DNA from: Roseicyclus sediminis
GTDB lineage: Bacteria > Pseudomonadota > Alphaproteobacteria > Rhodobacterales > Rhodobacteraceae
Length of the DNA: 64,000 nucleotides
Reading direction: 5' to 3'
Assembly: GCF_025515305.1 (NCBI RefSeq)
Contig: NZ_JAOPHT010000007.1
Coordinates: 1 to 64,000 of the forward strand
The notes below the pieces were generated by a model. That model was not told where the DNA came from. It ran no database searches and saw only the letters and a list, made by a program, of their open reading frames with translations. Positions 17,514-26,105 of this stretch are shown piece by piece. Every line of letters begins with the position of its first letter. Within the stretch, counting starts at the first letter, position 1. Made by a program: the position numbers and the translations under genes.

Positions 17514-18368
17514 ATGACACAGGACAACGCCTATCATTACCAGGTCATCCGCCGCGCCATCGACGAGATCGACCGCGCCGAGGAGCCACTCTCGCTCGAG
17601 ACGCTCGCGGCCCGCATGAACATGAGCCCGGCCCATTTCCAGCGCGTCTTCACCGCCTGGGCCGGCGTCAGCCCGAAACGATACCAGCAGTATCTCGCGC
17701 TCGATCACGCGCGCACCCTCCTGCGCGACCGGTTCACCACGCTCAAGACCTCGGGCGCGGTGGGCCTGTCGGGTCCCGGCCGCCTGCACGACCTGTTCCT
17801 GACCTGGGAGGCGATGAGCCCCGGCATCTATGCCTCGGGCGGCGCGGGCCTGACGATCCGCTGGGGCCTGTTCGACAGTCCCTTCGGTCCGGCGATCGTC
17901 ATGGCGACCGAGCGTGGCATCTGCGGTCTCGGCTTCACCGCGGAAACCGGCGAGGCGGCGACACGCGACGACCTCATGTCGCGCTGGCCGAAGGCGCGTT
18001 TCCTCGAGGACGCCGGGGCGCTGCGCCCGCTGGCCACGGCGGCGCTCGGCGGCGGCGGCGGCGAGGTACCGCTCGCCCTGATCGGCGCGCCCTTCCAGAT
18101 CAAGGTCTGGGAGGCGCTCCTCACCATTCCGTCGGGCCAGGTCACGACCTATTCCGAGATCGCCCGCGCCATCGGCCACCCGACCGCGGTCCGCGCCGTC
18201 GGCACCGCGGTCGGACGAAACCCGGTCTCCTGGCTGATCCCCTGCCACCGCGCACTCCGGAAATCGGGGGGGCTTGGCGGCTACCACTGGGGCCTGCCGG
18301 TCAAGCGCGCCCTCCTCGCGCGGGAGGCAGCCGAGGCCGAGCTTGCCCCGGCGCCCGGATCCGCCTGA
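17514..18368 (+). CDS. AraC-type HTH fused to O6-methylguanine-DNA methyltransferase (Ada-like, lacking N-terminal Zn domain)
   Basis: 284 residues. An AraC-type helix-turn-helix is at about residues 15-95 (LSLETLAARMNMSPAHFQRVF...SPKRYQQYL), followed by the MGMT/Ogt fold. The alkyl-acceptor Cys244 is in the motif IPCHRAL. The N-terminal Ada domain with four zinc-binding cysteines, which senses methylphosphotriesters, is absent. It can therefore repair O6-alkylguanine, but classical Ada-type methyl-switch activation is not expected. It is divergent from nth, giving a small DNA-repair neighbourhood. Start ATG 17514; the open frame upstream shows no similarity. Confidence 0.9.
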   Translation: MTQDNAYHYQVIRRAIDEIDRAEEPLSLETLAARMNMSPAHFQRVFTAWAGVSPKRYQQYLALDHARTLLRDRFTTLKTSGAVGLSGPGRLHDLFLTWEAMSPGIYASGGAGLTIRWGLFDSPFGPAIVMATERGICGLGFTAETGEAATRDDLMSRWPKARFLEDAGALRPLATAALGGGGGEVPLALIGAPFQIKVWEALLTIPSGQVTTYSEIARAIGHPTAVRAVGTAVGRNPVSWLIPCHRALRKSGGLGGYHWGLPVKRALLAREAAEAELAPAPGSA

Positions 18369-18542
18369 GCGCGGTCAAATCCGCGTGAGACCATGGGCGG
18401 GTTTCCGCCCGGACGGTTTTTCCCCCTGCGTCCGCCGGATCGGGATGCTATAGACCCCAGCCAGAACGCGCGCGCCCGCCTCCCCCGTCAGAAGGGCCAG
18501 GGGGCGCGCCACACGCGACGAGCAAGCAAAGGGCCGAAAACC

Positions 18543-19196
18543 ATGACCATCTCCGCCAAGCTGACCATGATCTGCGCCGCCAGCGCACTGGCCCTGACAG
18601 GCTGCGTGTCGAACAACCCCGATCCCAACGCGAACCGCACCCGCGACGGCGCGATCCTCGGCGGCATGCTCGGCGCCTTCGTCGGCGCGGTCTCGAACGA
18701 CGAGGACCGCGGCCGCAACGCCGTGCTGGGCGCCGCGGCGGGCGCGATGGCCGGCGGCGTGATCGGCGCGGCCCTCGACCGCCAGGCCCGCGACCTGCGC
18801 GCTTCGCTGGCAAACGACCAGATCGTGATCCGGAACACCGGCGAGGAACTGGTCGTGACCATGCCCGAGGGCATCCTCTTCGATTTCGACAGCGCCGCGA
18901 TCCGGGCCAGCCTCCAGTCCGACCTCCGCGCGCTCGCGCGCAACCTGCAGGCCTATCCCGACACAACCGTCGACGTGATCGGCCACACCGATTCCTCGGG
19001 CTCGCCGGAATACAACATGGACCTGTCGTCGCGCCGGGCCTCCGCCGTCGCCGGGGTCCTGCTCGAGGCCGGCGTCGCGCCCTTCCGCGTCCGCAGCTTC
19101 GGCCGCGGCGAGGAGGAACCGGTGGCGACCAACCTCACCCCCGAGGGCCGGGCGCAGAACCGCCGCGTCGAGGTGATCATCCGCCCGACCGCTTGA
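18543..19196 (+). CDS. OmpA-family outer-membrane lipoprotein
   Basis: A 217-residue lipoprotein. The signal peptide ends in a lipobox (L18-T-G-C21). A glycine-zipper segment follows (about residues 37-80, GGMLGAFVGAVSN and GAAAGAMAGGVIGAALD). The C-terminal OmpA peptidoglycan-binding domain is at about 100-215 (ILFDFDSAAIR, VIGHTDSSGSPEYNMDLSSRRA, FGRGEEEPVATN, NRRVEVII). It resembles YiaD-like proteins that tether the outer membrane to peptidoglycan. It appears monocistronic. Confidence 0.92.
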   Translation: MTISAKLTMICAASALALTGCVSNNPDPNANRTRDGAILGGMLGAFVGAVSNDEDRGRNAVLGAAAGAMAGGVIGAALDRQARDLRASLANDQIVIRNTGEELVVTMPEGILFDFDSAAIRASLQSDLRALARNLQAYPDTTVDVIGHTDSSGSPEYNMDLSSRRASAVAGVLLEAGVAPFRVRSFGRGEEEPVATNLTPEGRAQNRRVEVIIRPTA

Positions 19197-19287
19197 CCGG
19201 GGCAAACCCGGCCCGGGGGCCGCTCCGGGCTGGACTTGTCCGCGAAGGTGGTCATACTCCCTTACCAATCCGGGGAGGGAGGAGGCG

Positions 19288-20055
19288 ATGCCGTTTCAGC
19301 GCATCGAGGCTGAGAAGCTGTCGCACTCGGTCGTGCGGCAGATCGAACAGCTCATTCTGCGCGGCATACTGCGCCCGGGCGAGCGCCTGCCGTCCGAGCG
19401 CGAACTGAGCGAGCGGCTGGGCGTCTCGCGCCCATCCCTGCGCGAGGCGGTCGCCGAGCTTCAGGCGCGCGGCCTTCTCGCCACCCGCGCGGGTGCGGGC
19501 ATCTACGTGGCCGACGTGCTCGGCTCCGCCTTCTCGCCCGCGCTCATCCGCCTCTTCGCCGCCCACGAGGAGGCGGTCTTCGACTACCTCGCCTTTCGCC
19601 GCGACCTCGAAGGCATCGCCGCCGCGCGCGCCGCGATCCACGGCTCGGACACGGACCTCAAGGTCATCGACACCGTCTTCGCCAAGATGGAGGCCGCCCA
19701 TTCCAAGCGGAACCCGGCCGACGAGGCGGAACTCGACGCCGAGTTCCACCTCGCCATCATCGAGGCCAGCCACAACGTGATCCTGCTGCACATGATGCGT
19801 TCGACCTTCGATCTCCTGCGCGAGGGCGTGTTCTTCAACCGCCAGATCATGTTCAAGAACCGCACCACGCGCGACCTCCTGCTGGAGCATCACCGCGCGA
19901 TCAACGACGCGCTGCAGGCCCGCGACCCCGAAGCCGCGCGCGAGGCGGTCCGAGTGCATCTCGGCTTCATCGAGCAGGCGCTCGAGACCCAGAAGAAGGC
20001 CGAGGCGAACGAGGCCGTGGCGCGGCTGCGCTATGCCCACGAGCAGGACCGCTAG
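19288..20055 (+). CDS. GntR/FadR-family transcriptional regulator
   Basis: 255 residues. The N-terminal winged HTH (about 8-75) has the GntR signature LRPGERLPSERELSERLGVSR and RPSLREAVAELQARGLL. The C-terminal FCD all-helical ligand domain (about 95-235) carries metal- or carboxylate-binding residues typical of FadR/PdhR/LldR regulators (AEFHLAIIEASHN, EHHRAINDAL). It likely responds to an organic acid. The adjacent leftward genes encode an enolase-superfamily enzyme and an alcohol dehydrogenase, which are plausible targets. Start ATG 19288 has a strong GGGAGGGAGGAGG site. Confidence 0.9.
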   Translation: MPFQRIEAEKLSHSVVRQIEQLILRGILRPGERLPSERELSERLGVSRPSLREAVAELQARGLLATRAGAGIYVADVLGSAFSPALIRLFAAHEEAVFDYLAFRRDLEGIAAARAAIHGSDTDLKVIDTVFAKMEAAHSKRNPADEAELDAEFHLAIIEASHNVILLHMMRSTFDLLREGVFFNRQIMFKNRTTRDLLLEHHRAINDALQARDPEAAREAVRVHLGFIEQALETQKKAEANEAVARLRYAHEQDR

Positions 20056-20067
20056 CGCCCGCGGCGC

Positions 20068-20155
20068 CCCTTCATCCTGGCAGGAAACTCCGGGGGAGGG
20101 CCGACAGGCCCAGGGGGCAGCGCCCCCGCAACCCGAGCCGCAGGCGAGGCCAGGG
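20068..20155 (+). repeat. Dispersed intergenic repeat, copy 4
   Basis: Starts with CCCTTCATCCTGGCAGGAAA, then CTCCGGGGGAGGGCCGACAGGCC, a GGGGGC-AGC-GCCCCC hairpin and an ACCCGAGCCGCAGGCGAGGC tail. It closely matches the element at 6525-6611 in both order and tail. It lies just after the GntR stop codon and before the stop of the convergent enolase-superfamily gene. Confidence 0.75.
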
Positions 20156-20181
20156 CCGTGCGGCCCGCAGGGCCGTGCAAT

Positions 20182-21402
20182 TCAGTCGGCCGCGCCGCCC
20201 GTGAAGGCGTTGCCGTTCTTCCAGTCGCAGGGCGCCTCCTGCATCTCGAGGTGCAGCCGGTCGGTCGTGACGGGGTGTGCCGCGGCCACCGCCTCGTCGA
20301 GCTCGATCCCGAGACCGGGCGCTTCGGGCGCCTGCGCGAAACCGCCCTCGACCCGCGGACGGCCGGTCACCAGCGTGTCGTGAAACTGGGTCTCGATCGC
20401 CTCGACCATGAGGATGTTGGGGCAGGACACGGCGAGGTGCAGGTTCGCCGCCCATTCCACCGGCCCGGCATAGAGGTGCGGCGCGATCTGCGCGCCCGCG
20501 GCCTCGGCCAGCGTCGCGATCTTCCGACCCTCCCAGATCCCGCCCGCGCGGCCCAGTGCGGGCTGCACGATGCGCACGCCATGGGCCAGCGCCTGCGCGA
20601 ACTCGGCCTTCGTGGTCAGCCGCTCGCCGCAAGCCACGGGGATCGAGGTGGCCCGCGCCACGGCGGCGAGCGCGGGAAAGTCGTCGGGCGGCACGGGTTC
20701 CTCGAACCAGAGCGGATCGTAGGGCTCGATCGCCTTGGCCAGCCGGATCGCGCCGCCGGGGATGAACTGGCCATGCGTGCCGAAGAGGAGGTCGGCGCGG
20801 TCGCCCACCGCATCCCTGATCGCCGCGCAGAACCCGGCCGACAGCGCGATGTCGGACTTCGCGGGCATGTGCCCGCCTCGGATCGTGTAGGGCCCGGCCG
20901 GGTCGAACTTGACCGCCGTCCAGCCCTCCGCGACCCGGTCGGCGGCGGCCTCTGCGGCCATGTCGGGGTCGATCCAGAAGCGGTCTGCGTCCTGTCCCGG
21001 CGCGGGATAAAGATAGGTATAGGCCCGGACCCGGTCGTTCATCCGCCCGCCGAGAAGCGCCCAGACGGGCCGCTCCCGCGCCTTGCCGAGGATATCCCAG
21101 CAGGCCATCTCCAGCCCCGAGAAGGCGCCCATCACCGTGGGATCGGGCCGCTGGGTGAATCCCGAGGAATAGACGCGGCGGAACATCAGCTCGATGTTCT
21201 CGGGGCTCTCGCCCTCCATGTGGCGGGCGAAGACGTCCTCGATCACCGCCTCCATGGCACGGGGACCCACGGCGCTGGCGTAGACCTCGCCCAACCCGGT
21301 GATCCCGTTGTCGGCCGTCAGCCGCACGATCAGCCAGTAGCGTCCGCCCCAGCCCGGCGGCGGGGGGGAAACGGCGAAGATCTCGATATCCTTGAGGCGC
21401 AT
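20182..21402 (-). CDS. Mandelate racemase/muconate lactonizing enzyme family (enolase superfamily)
   Basis: A 406-residue enolase-superfamily enzyme. The N-terminal capping domain is followed by a (beta/alpha)7-beta barrel with KFDPAGPYT, a metal-ligand region DLLFGTHGQF, LWFEEPVPPDD, VACGERLTTKAEF and the barrel-end IAPHLYAGPVEWAANLHLA. These enzymes abstract a proton alpha to a carboxylate with Mg2+. The GxxxDRVRAYTYLYP stretch points to the acid-sugar dehydratase/cycloisomerase subgroup (for example galactonate dehydratase-like or anhydrogalactonate cycloisomerase-like); the exact substrate cannot be told from sequence alone. It is followed after 13 bases by the alcohol dehydrogenase gene upstream on the same strand, and sits opposite the GntR regulator. 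Confidence 0.87.
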   Translation of the reverse strand: MRLKDIEIFAVSPPPPGWGGRYWLIVRLTADNGITGLGEVYASAVGPRAMEAVIEDVFARHMEGESPENIELMFRRVYSSGFTQRPDPTVMGAFSGLEMACWDILGKARERPVWALLGGRMNDRVRAYTYLYPAPGQDADRFWIDPDMAAEAAADRVAEGWTAVKFDPAGPYTIRGGHMPAKSDIALSAGFCAAIRDAVGDRADLLFGTHGQFIPGGAIRLAKAIEPYDPLWFEEPVPPDDFPALAAVARATSIPVACGERLTTKAEFAQALAHGVRIVQPALGRAGGIWEGRKIATLAEAAGAQIAPHLYAGPVEWAANLHLAVSCPNILMVEAIETQFHDTLVTGRPRVEGGFAQAPEAPGLGIELDEAVAAAHPVTTDRLHLEMQEAPCDWKNGNAFTGGAAD

Positions 21403-21415
21403 CCGCGGCCTCCTT

Positions 21416-22498
21416 TCAGAAGACGATGACGTTGCGCCGCGCCTTCGCGCCGCGGGTGTCCTCGATCGCGTCGTTGATCTCGTCGAGGCTCCAGGTCCGC
21501 GATACCAGCGCGTCGAGTTCCAGCCGCCCCTGCTCGTAGAGGTCGACCATCCATGGCACGTCGCGCGACAGCACGATCTCGCCCATGAGGCTGCCGCGCA
21601 TCCCCTGCCCCGTGGCCGCGAGGATCACCGGCTCCCAGGCCGAGGTCGCGCCCGAATGGGGCATGCCGACGGCATAGACCGTGCCGCCCGTGGCCAGAAG
21701 GCGGGGCGCCATGTCGTAGGCGGGGATCGCACCGACGCAGACGAAGACGTGGTCCGCGCCACGCCCGCCGGTCAGCGCCTTCACGGCGCGCCATGGCTTC
21801 TCCTCGGAGGCCAGCAGCACATCGGTCGCGCCGAAGGCCATCGCGTCGTCGAGCTTCATGGGTTCGAGGTCCATCGCGATGATCCGCGCCGCGCCGGCAA
21901 GGCGCGCGCCCTGCACCGCGTTCAGGCCCACGCCGCCGCAGCCGACGACGACGACGCTTTGCCCGGGCCGCACGCGGGCGGTGTTCACGACCGCGCCGAG
22001 GCCCGTGGGCACGCCGCAGGCCAGAAGGCAGGCGCTGGTCGCGGGGATCGCGTCGCCGACCGGCGCGACCTGGCTGGCATGGACCACGACCTTCTCGGCG
22101 AAAGCGCCGCATTTCAGGCCCTTGGTCAGCGCGCGCCCATCGGCAAAGCTCAACTCCGGCGGCAGAGGCGCGTTGCCCGAGCAGTAAACCGGCATCGCCG
22201 TGGCGCAGGACTGGCAGGACCCGCAGGCCCGGATGAGCGTGACGATCACGCGGTCGCCCACGGACAGGCCCACGCCGTCGCCCGCCGCCGTCACCCGCCC
22301 CGCCGCCTCGTGGCCGTAGACCGCGGGCAACGCCCCGCCCCAGGCGCCCTCCATGTAGGAGATGTCGGAGTGGCAGATCGCCACCGCCTCGAGCGTCACC
22401 TCGACCTCACCCGGGCCGGGATCGCGCAGGACCACCGTCTCGATGGTCAGCGGCGCATGGAACTCGTGGCAGACCGCGGCACGGATTTCGCTGGGCAT
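21416..22498 (-). CDS. Zn-dependent (class III-like) alcohol dehydrogenase
   Basis: A 360-residue medium-chain dehydrogenase. The catalytic zinc site is AICHSDISYMEG with GHEAAGRV. The structural-zinc lobe is partly present (RACGSCQSCATAMPVYC). The Rossmann motif is VVVVGCGGVGLNAVQGARLAGA, followed by an acidic residue (AMDLEPMK) indicating NAD preference. The sequence resembles the aryl-alcohol/S-(hydroxymethyl)glutathione dehydrogenase branch. Start ATG 22498 has GAGGCGAG upstream. It probably forms a transcription unit with the enolase-superfamily enzyme, so a sugar-acid or aromatic alcohol pathway is likely; the substrate is unknown. Confidence 0.9.
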   Translation of the reverse strand: MPSEIRAAVCHEFHAPLTIETVVLRDPGPGEVEVTLEAVAICHSDISYMEGAWGGALPAVYGHEAAGRVTAAGDGVGLSVGDRVIVTLIRACGSCQSCATAMPVYCSGNAPLPPELSFADGRALTKGLKCGAFAEKVVVHASQVAPVGDAIPATSACLLACGVPTGLGAVVNTARVRPGQSVVVVGCGGVGLNAVQGARLAGAARIIAMDLEPMKLDDAMAFGATDVLLASEEKPWRAVKALTGGRGADHVFVCVGAIPAYDMAPRLLATGGTVYAVGMPHSGATSAWEPVILAATGQGMRGSLMGEIVLSRDVPWMVDLYEQGRLELDALVSRTWSLDEINDAIEDTRGAKARRNVIVF

Positions 22499-22653
22499 GT
22501 CTCGCCTCCCCCCTGTCGTCCTCGGGCCACACTGCGGGGCGGCCCCTCCGCCCGCAAGCCCGATTTCGCCGCCGCAGGGCCGACTTGCGACGCGGTTGCA
22601 GCGCCGGGCGTTCTGGCGGAAAACGGAGGTCTCGGGCCCGGGGAGAGGACACC

Positions 22654-23457
22654 ATGGACTGCATCGCCTTCGACGACGTGACACTTCATGTGCGGCAGGA
22701 CGGAACGCCGGGCGGCCCGCCCGTGGTGTTCGGCAACTCGCTCGGGACGGATATGCGGCTCTGGGACGACGTGGTGGCGCGGCTGCCCGCGGGCCTGCAC
22801 ATGGTGCGCTACGACAAGCGCGGCCATGGCCTGTCGACCTGCCCGCCCGCGCCCTATTCCATGGGCGCCCTCATCCGCGATGCCGAACGGCTGATCGAGG
22901 CGCTGGATCTCCGAGACGTGGTCTTTGTCGGCCTGTCCATCGGGGGGATGATCGCGCAGGGGCTGGCGGCCAAGCGCCTCGACCTGGTGCGCGCGGTCGT
23001 GCTGTCGAACACCGCGCCCAAGATCGGCACGCGCGCCCTCTGGGACGAGCGGATCGCCCAGGTGGAGACCGAGGGGCTCTCGGCCATGTCGGACGCGATC
23101 ATGACGCGTTGGTTCTCGAAACCATTCCGCGAAAGCGACGCGGTCAGCCCTTGGCGGCGGATGGTCGAGACAACGCCCGCCGCGGGCTATGCCGGCTGTT
23201 CGGCGGCCATAGCGGGAACCGATTTCTACACGACGACCGCGGCCCTCCGGCTCCCCGCACAGGTGATCGCGGGGGATGCCGACGGGTCCACCCCGCCCGA
23301 CCTCGTGCAGGAGATGGCCGGCCTGATCCCCGGCGCGCGCTACGACCTGATCCGGGGCGCGGGGCACCTGCCCTGCGTCGAGAAGCCCGACGAATACGCC
23401 GCGATCCTGATGCGGTTCCTGGGCGAGATCGGCCACCTTCCGGACAGCGCGACATGA
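22654..23457 (+). CDS. pcaD: 3-oxoadipate enol-lactonase
   Basis: A 267-residue alpha/beta hydrolase. The nucleophile Ser95 is in FVGLSIGGMIAQGLA, the oxyanion region is VVFGNSLGTDMRLWD, and the acid and histidine lie in VIAGDADGSTPP and GAGHLPCVEKPDEY. The SLG-TDMRLWD and YDKRGHGLS patterns are typical of PcaD, which opens 3-oxoadipate enol-lactone in protocatechuate degradation. The last base pair of its stop overlaps pcaB (ATGA). It is divergent from the alcohol dehydrogenase gene. No pcaHG, pcaC or pcaQ is present in the window, unlike the usual roseobacter pca cluster. Confidence 0.88.
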   Translation: MDCIAFDDVTLHVRQDGTPGGPPVVFGNSLGTDMRLWDDVVARLPAGLHMVRYDKRGHGLSTCPPAPYSMGALIRDAERLIEALDLRDVVFVGLSIGGMIAQGLAAKRLDLVRAVVLSNTAPKIGTRALWDERIAQVETEGLSAMSDAIMTRWFSKPFRESDAVSPWRRMVETTPAAGYAGCSAAIAGTDFYTTTAALRLPAQVIAGDADGSTPPDLVQEMAGLIPGARYDLIRGAGHLPCVEKPDEYAAILMRFLGEIGHLPDSAT

Positions 23458-24797
23458 GCGTTTCGCCCTTCGACAGCGCGCTTCACCGCGAGCTTTTCGG
23501 CGACGCGGAGATCGCGCGGCTCTTCTCGGACACCGCCGAGGTGCGGGCGATGATGCTCGTCCTCGGCGCGCTTGCGAAGGCGCAGGGCGCGGCGGGCACG
23601 ATCCCGGAGGTCTCGGGCGCCTTCCTGCACCGCGCGATGATGGAGGCCCAGGTGGACCCCGCGGGCCTGGCGCAGGCCACCGGGGCAAACGGCGTGACGG
23701 TTCCGGGGCTGGTCGCGGCGCTGAGGAAGGCTCTCGATGCGCCGGAACATGCCCAATACCTCCACTGGGGCGCGACGAGCCAGGACATCCAGGACAGCGC
23801 GCTGATGTTGCGGATGCGTCAGGCGCTCATGCTGATCGAGGCGCGGATCGGCGCGGCGCTGACTGCGCTTGCCGACCTTGCCGAGGCCCATGCCGAGACG
23901 CTGCAGGCCGCGCGGACCTATGGCCAGGTCGCCACGCCGTCGAGCTTCGGCGCGCTGGCGGCGGCTTGGGGCGGACCGCTTCTGCGGCTTCTCGACCGGC
24001 TGGAGGCGTTGCGGCCGCGCTGCCTCTGCGTGTCGCTGTCCGGGGCTGCCGGCACCGCCTCGATGCTGGGCGCGGATCCCGCGGCGCTGCGGGCCTCGGT
24101 CGCGGTGGGGCTGGGGCTGTCCGATCCGGGCGGATCATGGCACGCGAGCCGGGACCGGATCGGCGAGATCGCGGGATGGCTTGCGGACCTGAGCACGGCC
24201 TGCGGCAAGGCGGGCGGCGACCTCGTGATCCTCACCCGCTCGGAGCTGGGCGAGGTGCGCCTGCCGGGCGCGGGCGCCTCCTCGACCATGCCGCAGAAGC
24301 AGAACCCGGTCGCGCCGTCGCTTCTCGTGGCGCTGGCCCGGTTCGCGCCCCCTCAGGCCGCGATCCTGCAGGGCGCCGCGTTGCACGCCGAGGCGCGGGA
24401 CGGCGCGGCATGGTTCGCCGAATGGCTAACCTTGCCACCGCTGACCGCGGCGGCGGCGAAGTCGGTTGCGGTCCTGGGCGAGATCGCCCGCGGGCTGGAG
24501 GCCGATGCCGGCACCATGGCGGCGCGTGCGGGCGACCCGTTGGGCCTGATCCATGCCGAGGCGCTGTCCTTCGCGCTCGCGGCCGGGATGCCCCGCGCCG
24601 AGGCGCAGGCGCTGGTCAAGGCGCTTGCGGCAGAAGCGCGGGAGACGGGCACGCCCCTTCCCGCCCTCGTGTCCCGGGAAAGGCCGGGCTTCGGGCTGCC
24701 GGACCTCGCGCCGCCCGGCGTGCTGGGCACTGCGCCGGCAGAGGCGCGGGCGTTCGCCCGGTCTGCGCGGGCCCGGGCCGCACGGATCGCGGGCTGA
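23454..24797 (+). CDS. pcaB: 3-carboxy-cis,cis-muconate cycloisomerase
   Basis: A 447-residue member of the fumarase/aspartase superfamily, of the length expected for PcaB. It has YLHWGATSQDIQDSALML and the superfamily signature loop GASSTMPQKQNPVAPS. PcaB lactonises 3-carboxymuconate, two steps before the PcaD reaction. Start ATG 23454 overlaps the pcaD stop, so they are translationally coupled. The order pcaD-pcaB without the intervening pcaC-pcaHG genes is unusual; the remaining steps must be encoded elsewhere. Confidence 0.9.
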   Translation: MSVSPFDSALHRELFGDAEIARLFSDTAEVRAMMLVLGALAKAQGAAGTIPEVSGAFLHRAMMEAQVDPAGLAQATGANGVTVPGLVAALRKALDAPEHAQYLHWGATSQDIQDSALMLRMRQALMLIEARIGAALTALADLAEAHAETLQAARTYGQVATPSSFGALAAAWGGPLLRLLDRLEALRPRCLCVSLSGAAGTASMLGADPAALRASVAVGLGLSDPGGSWHASRDRIGEIAGWLADLSTACGKAGGDLVILTRSELGEVRLPGAGASSTMPQKQNPVAPSLLVALARFAPPQAAILQGAALHAEARDGAAWFAEWLTLPPLTAAAAKSVAVLGEIARGLEADAGTMAARAGDPLGLIHAEALSFALAAGMPRAEAQALVKALAAEARETGTPLPALVSRERPGFGLPDLAPPGVLGTAPAEARAFARSARARAARIAG

Positions 24798-24820
24798 AAT
24801 CTCCGATTGTCAACCGAGGC

Positions 24821-24840
24821 GTGTCAACCTAGATTGACAC
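24821..24840. promoter_or_regulatory. Palindromic operator candidate upstream of the MFS transporter
   Basis: A perfect inverted repeat GTGTCAA-CCTAGA-TTGACAC lies 24 bases before the transporter ATG. A further half-site TTGTCAA is 14 bases upstream (24807-24813). TTGACA could also serve as a -35 hexamer, so a repressor bound here would cover the promoter. The regulator is not identified in the window. Confidence 0.55.
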
Positions 24841-24864
24841 CTGCCAGACATCCCGCGAGACCGC

Positions 24865-26103
24865 ATGCGCCGTTCCTCCGCCCGCCTTCCGATCGTCTTC
24901 ATCATGATCACCGTGACGCTCGACGCGATGGGCATCGGGCTGATCCTGCCGGTCATGCCGGACCTGATCGCCGAGGTGCGGGGCGTCTCGATCTCGGACG
25001 CGGCCCTCTGGGGCGGTATCCTGTCGGCGGCCTACGCGGTGATGCAGTTCGGCTTCTCGCCCACCATCGGCTCGCTGTCGGACCGTTTCGGACGGCGGCC
25101 GATCCTGCTCGTCTCCATGGCGGTGATGGCGGCCGATTACGTCGTGATGTCGGTCGCGGGAACGATCTGGATCCTGCTTGCGGGCCGTATCGTGGCGGGG
25201 ATCGCGGCGGCGACGCACGCGACCGCGCTGGCCTTCATGGCGGACATCACGGAACCGGGCAAACGCGCGCAGAACTTCGGGCTGATCTCGGCGGGCTTCG
25301 GGATCGGCTTCATCCTCGGCCCGCTTCTCGGTGGACTTCTCGGCGGGCTCGACCCGCGCGCGCCCTTCGTGGCGGCGGCGATCCTGGCCGCGATGAACTT
25401 CGCCTTCGGCTGGTTCGTCCTGCCCGAGTCCCTGCCCAAGGACCGCCGGCGCCCCTTCGACATCCGCCGCGCGAACCCGGCGGGGGGCCTGATGCAGATC
25501 GGCGCGTTGCCGGGCGTGCGCCCACTCCTCGTCGTGATGCTTGCCTACCAGATCTCGAACTTCGTCTATCCCGCGATCTGGGCCTATTACACGCAGGAGG
25601 CGTTCGGCTGGGACGCGCGCATGGTGGGCCTGTCGCTCGCCGCCTACGGCGTCTCCATCGCGGTGGTGCAGGCCGGGCTGATCCGGCCGATCCTGAGAAC
25701 GCTCGGCGAGGGGCGCGCGGTCTTCTGGGGGCTGGTCTTCAACACGGTCTGCCTCGTGGTCTACGGGCTCATCACGGAAGGCTGGATGGTCTGGCTCATG
25801 GTGCCGATCTCGGCCATGGGCGCGGTGGTGGCGCCCGCGATGCAAGGCGTCATGTCACGAGCCGCCGGGGCCGATCAGCAGGGCGAATTGCAGGGCGTGC
25901 TGGCGTCGATCTCGGCGCTGTCGATGATCCTGTCGCCCCTGATGATGACGCAGGCCTTCTTCTGGGCCACGCGCGAGGGTGGTCCGGTCTGGCTGCCGGG
26001 CGCACCGTTCCTGCTGTCGGCGGTGCTGATGGCGACGGCCTTCGCGGTCTACACGACGACGTGGCGGCGCGGCGCGCAAACGGCGACGACACCGGCGGAA
26101 TAG
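24865..26103 (+). CDS. MFS transporter, TCR/Tet-type drug:H+ antiporter
   Basis: 412 residues with 12 predicted transmembrane helices. MFS motif A is GSLSDRFGRRP in the loop after helix 2, there is an acidic residue in helix 1 (TVTLDAMGIGLILPVMP), and motif C-like GFGIGFILGPLLGGLLGG occurs in helix 5. The ITVTLDAMGIGLILPVMP start is characteristic of TetA-class and related exporters. It probably exports a small hydrophobic compound in exchange for protons. A palindrome just upstream suggests repression by a small regulator. It is convergent with the dehydratase gene (2-base gap). Confidence 0.88.
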   Translation: MRRSSARLPIVFIMITVTLDAMGIGLILPVMPDLIAEVRGVSISDAALWGGILSAAYAVMQFGFSPTIGSLSDRFGRRPILLVSMAVMAADYVVMSVAGTIWILLAGRIVAGIAAATHATALAFMADITEPGKRAQNFGLISAGFGIGFILGPLLGGLLGGLDPRAPFVAAAILAAMNFAFGWFVLPESLPKDRRRPFDIRRANPAGGLMQIGALPGVRPLLVVMLAYQISNFVYPAIWAYYTQEAFGWDARMVGLSLAAYGVSIAVVQAGLIRPILRTLGEGRAVFWGLVFNTVCLVVYGLITEGWMVWLMVPISAMGAVVAPAMQGVMSRAAGADQQGELQGVLASISALSMILSPLMMTQAFFWATREGGPVWLPGAPFLLSAVLMATAFAVYTTTWRRGAQTATTPAE

Positions 26104-26105
26104 CC

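Noticed and set aside
24821-24840. Palindrome as a transcription terminator after pcaB
   Set aside because: The stem is short and AT-rich with no U-run, and it lies at the promoter position of the exporter gene; an operator is more likely.
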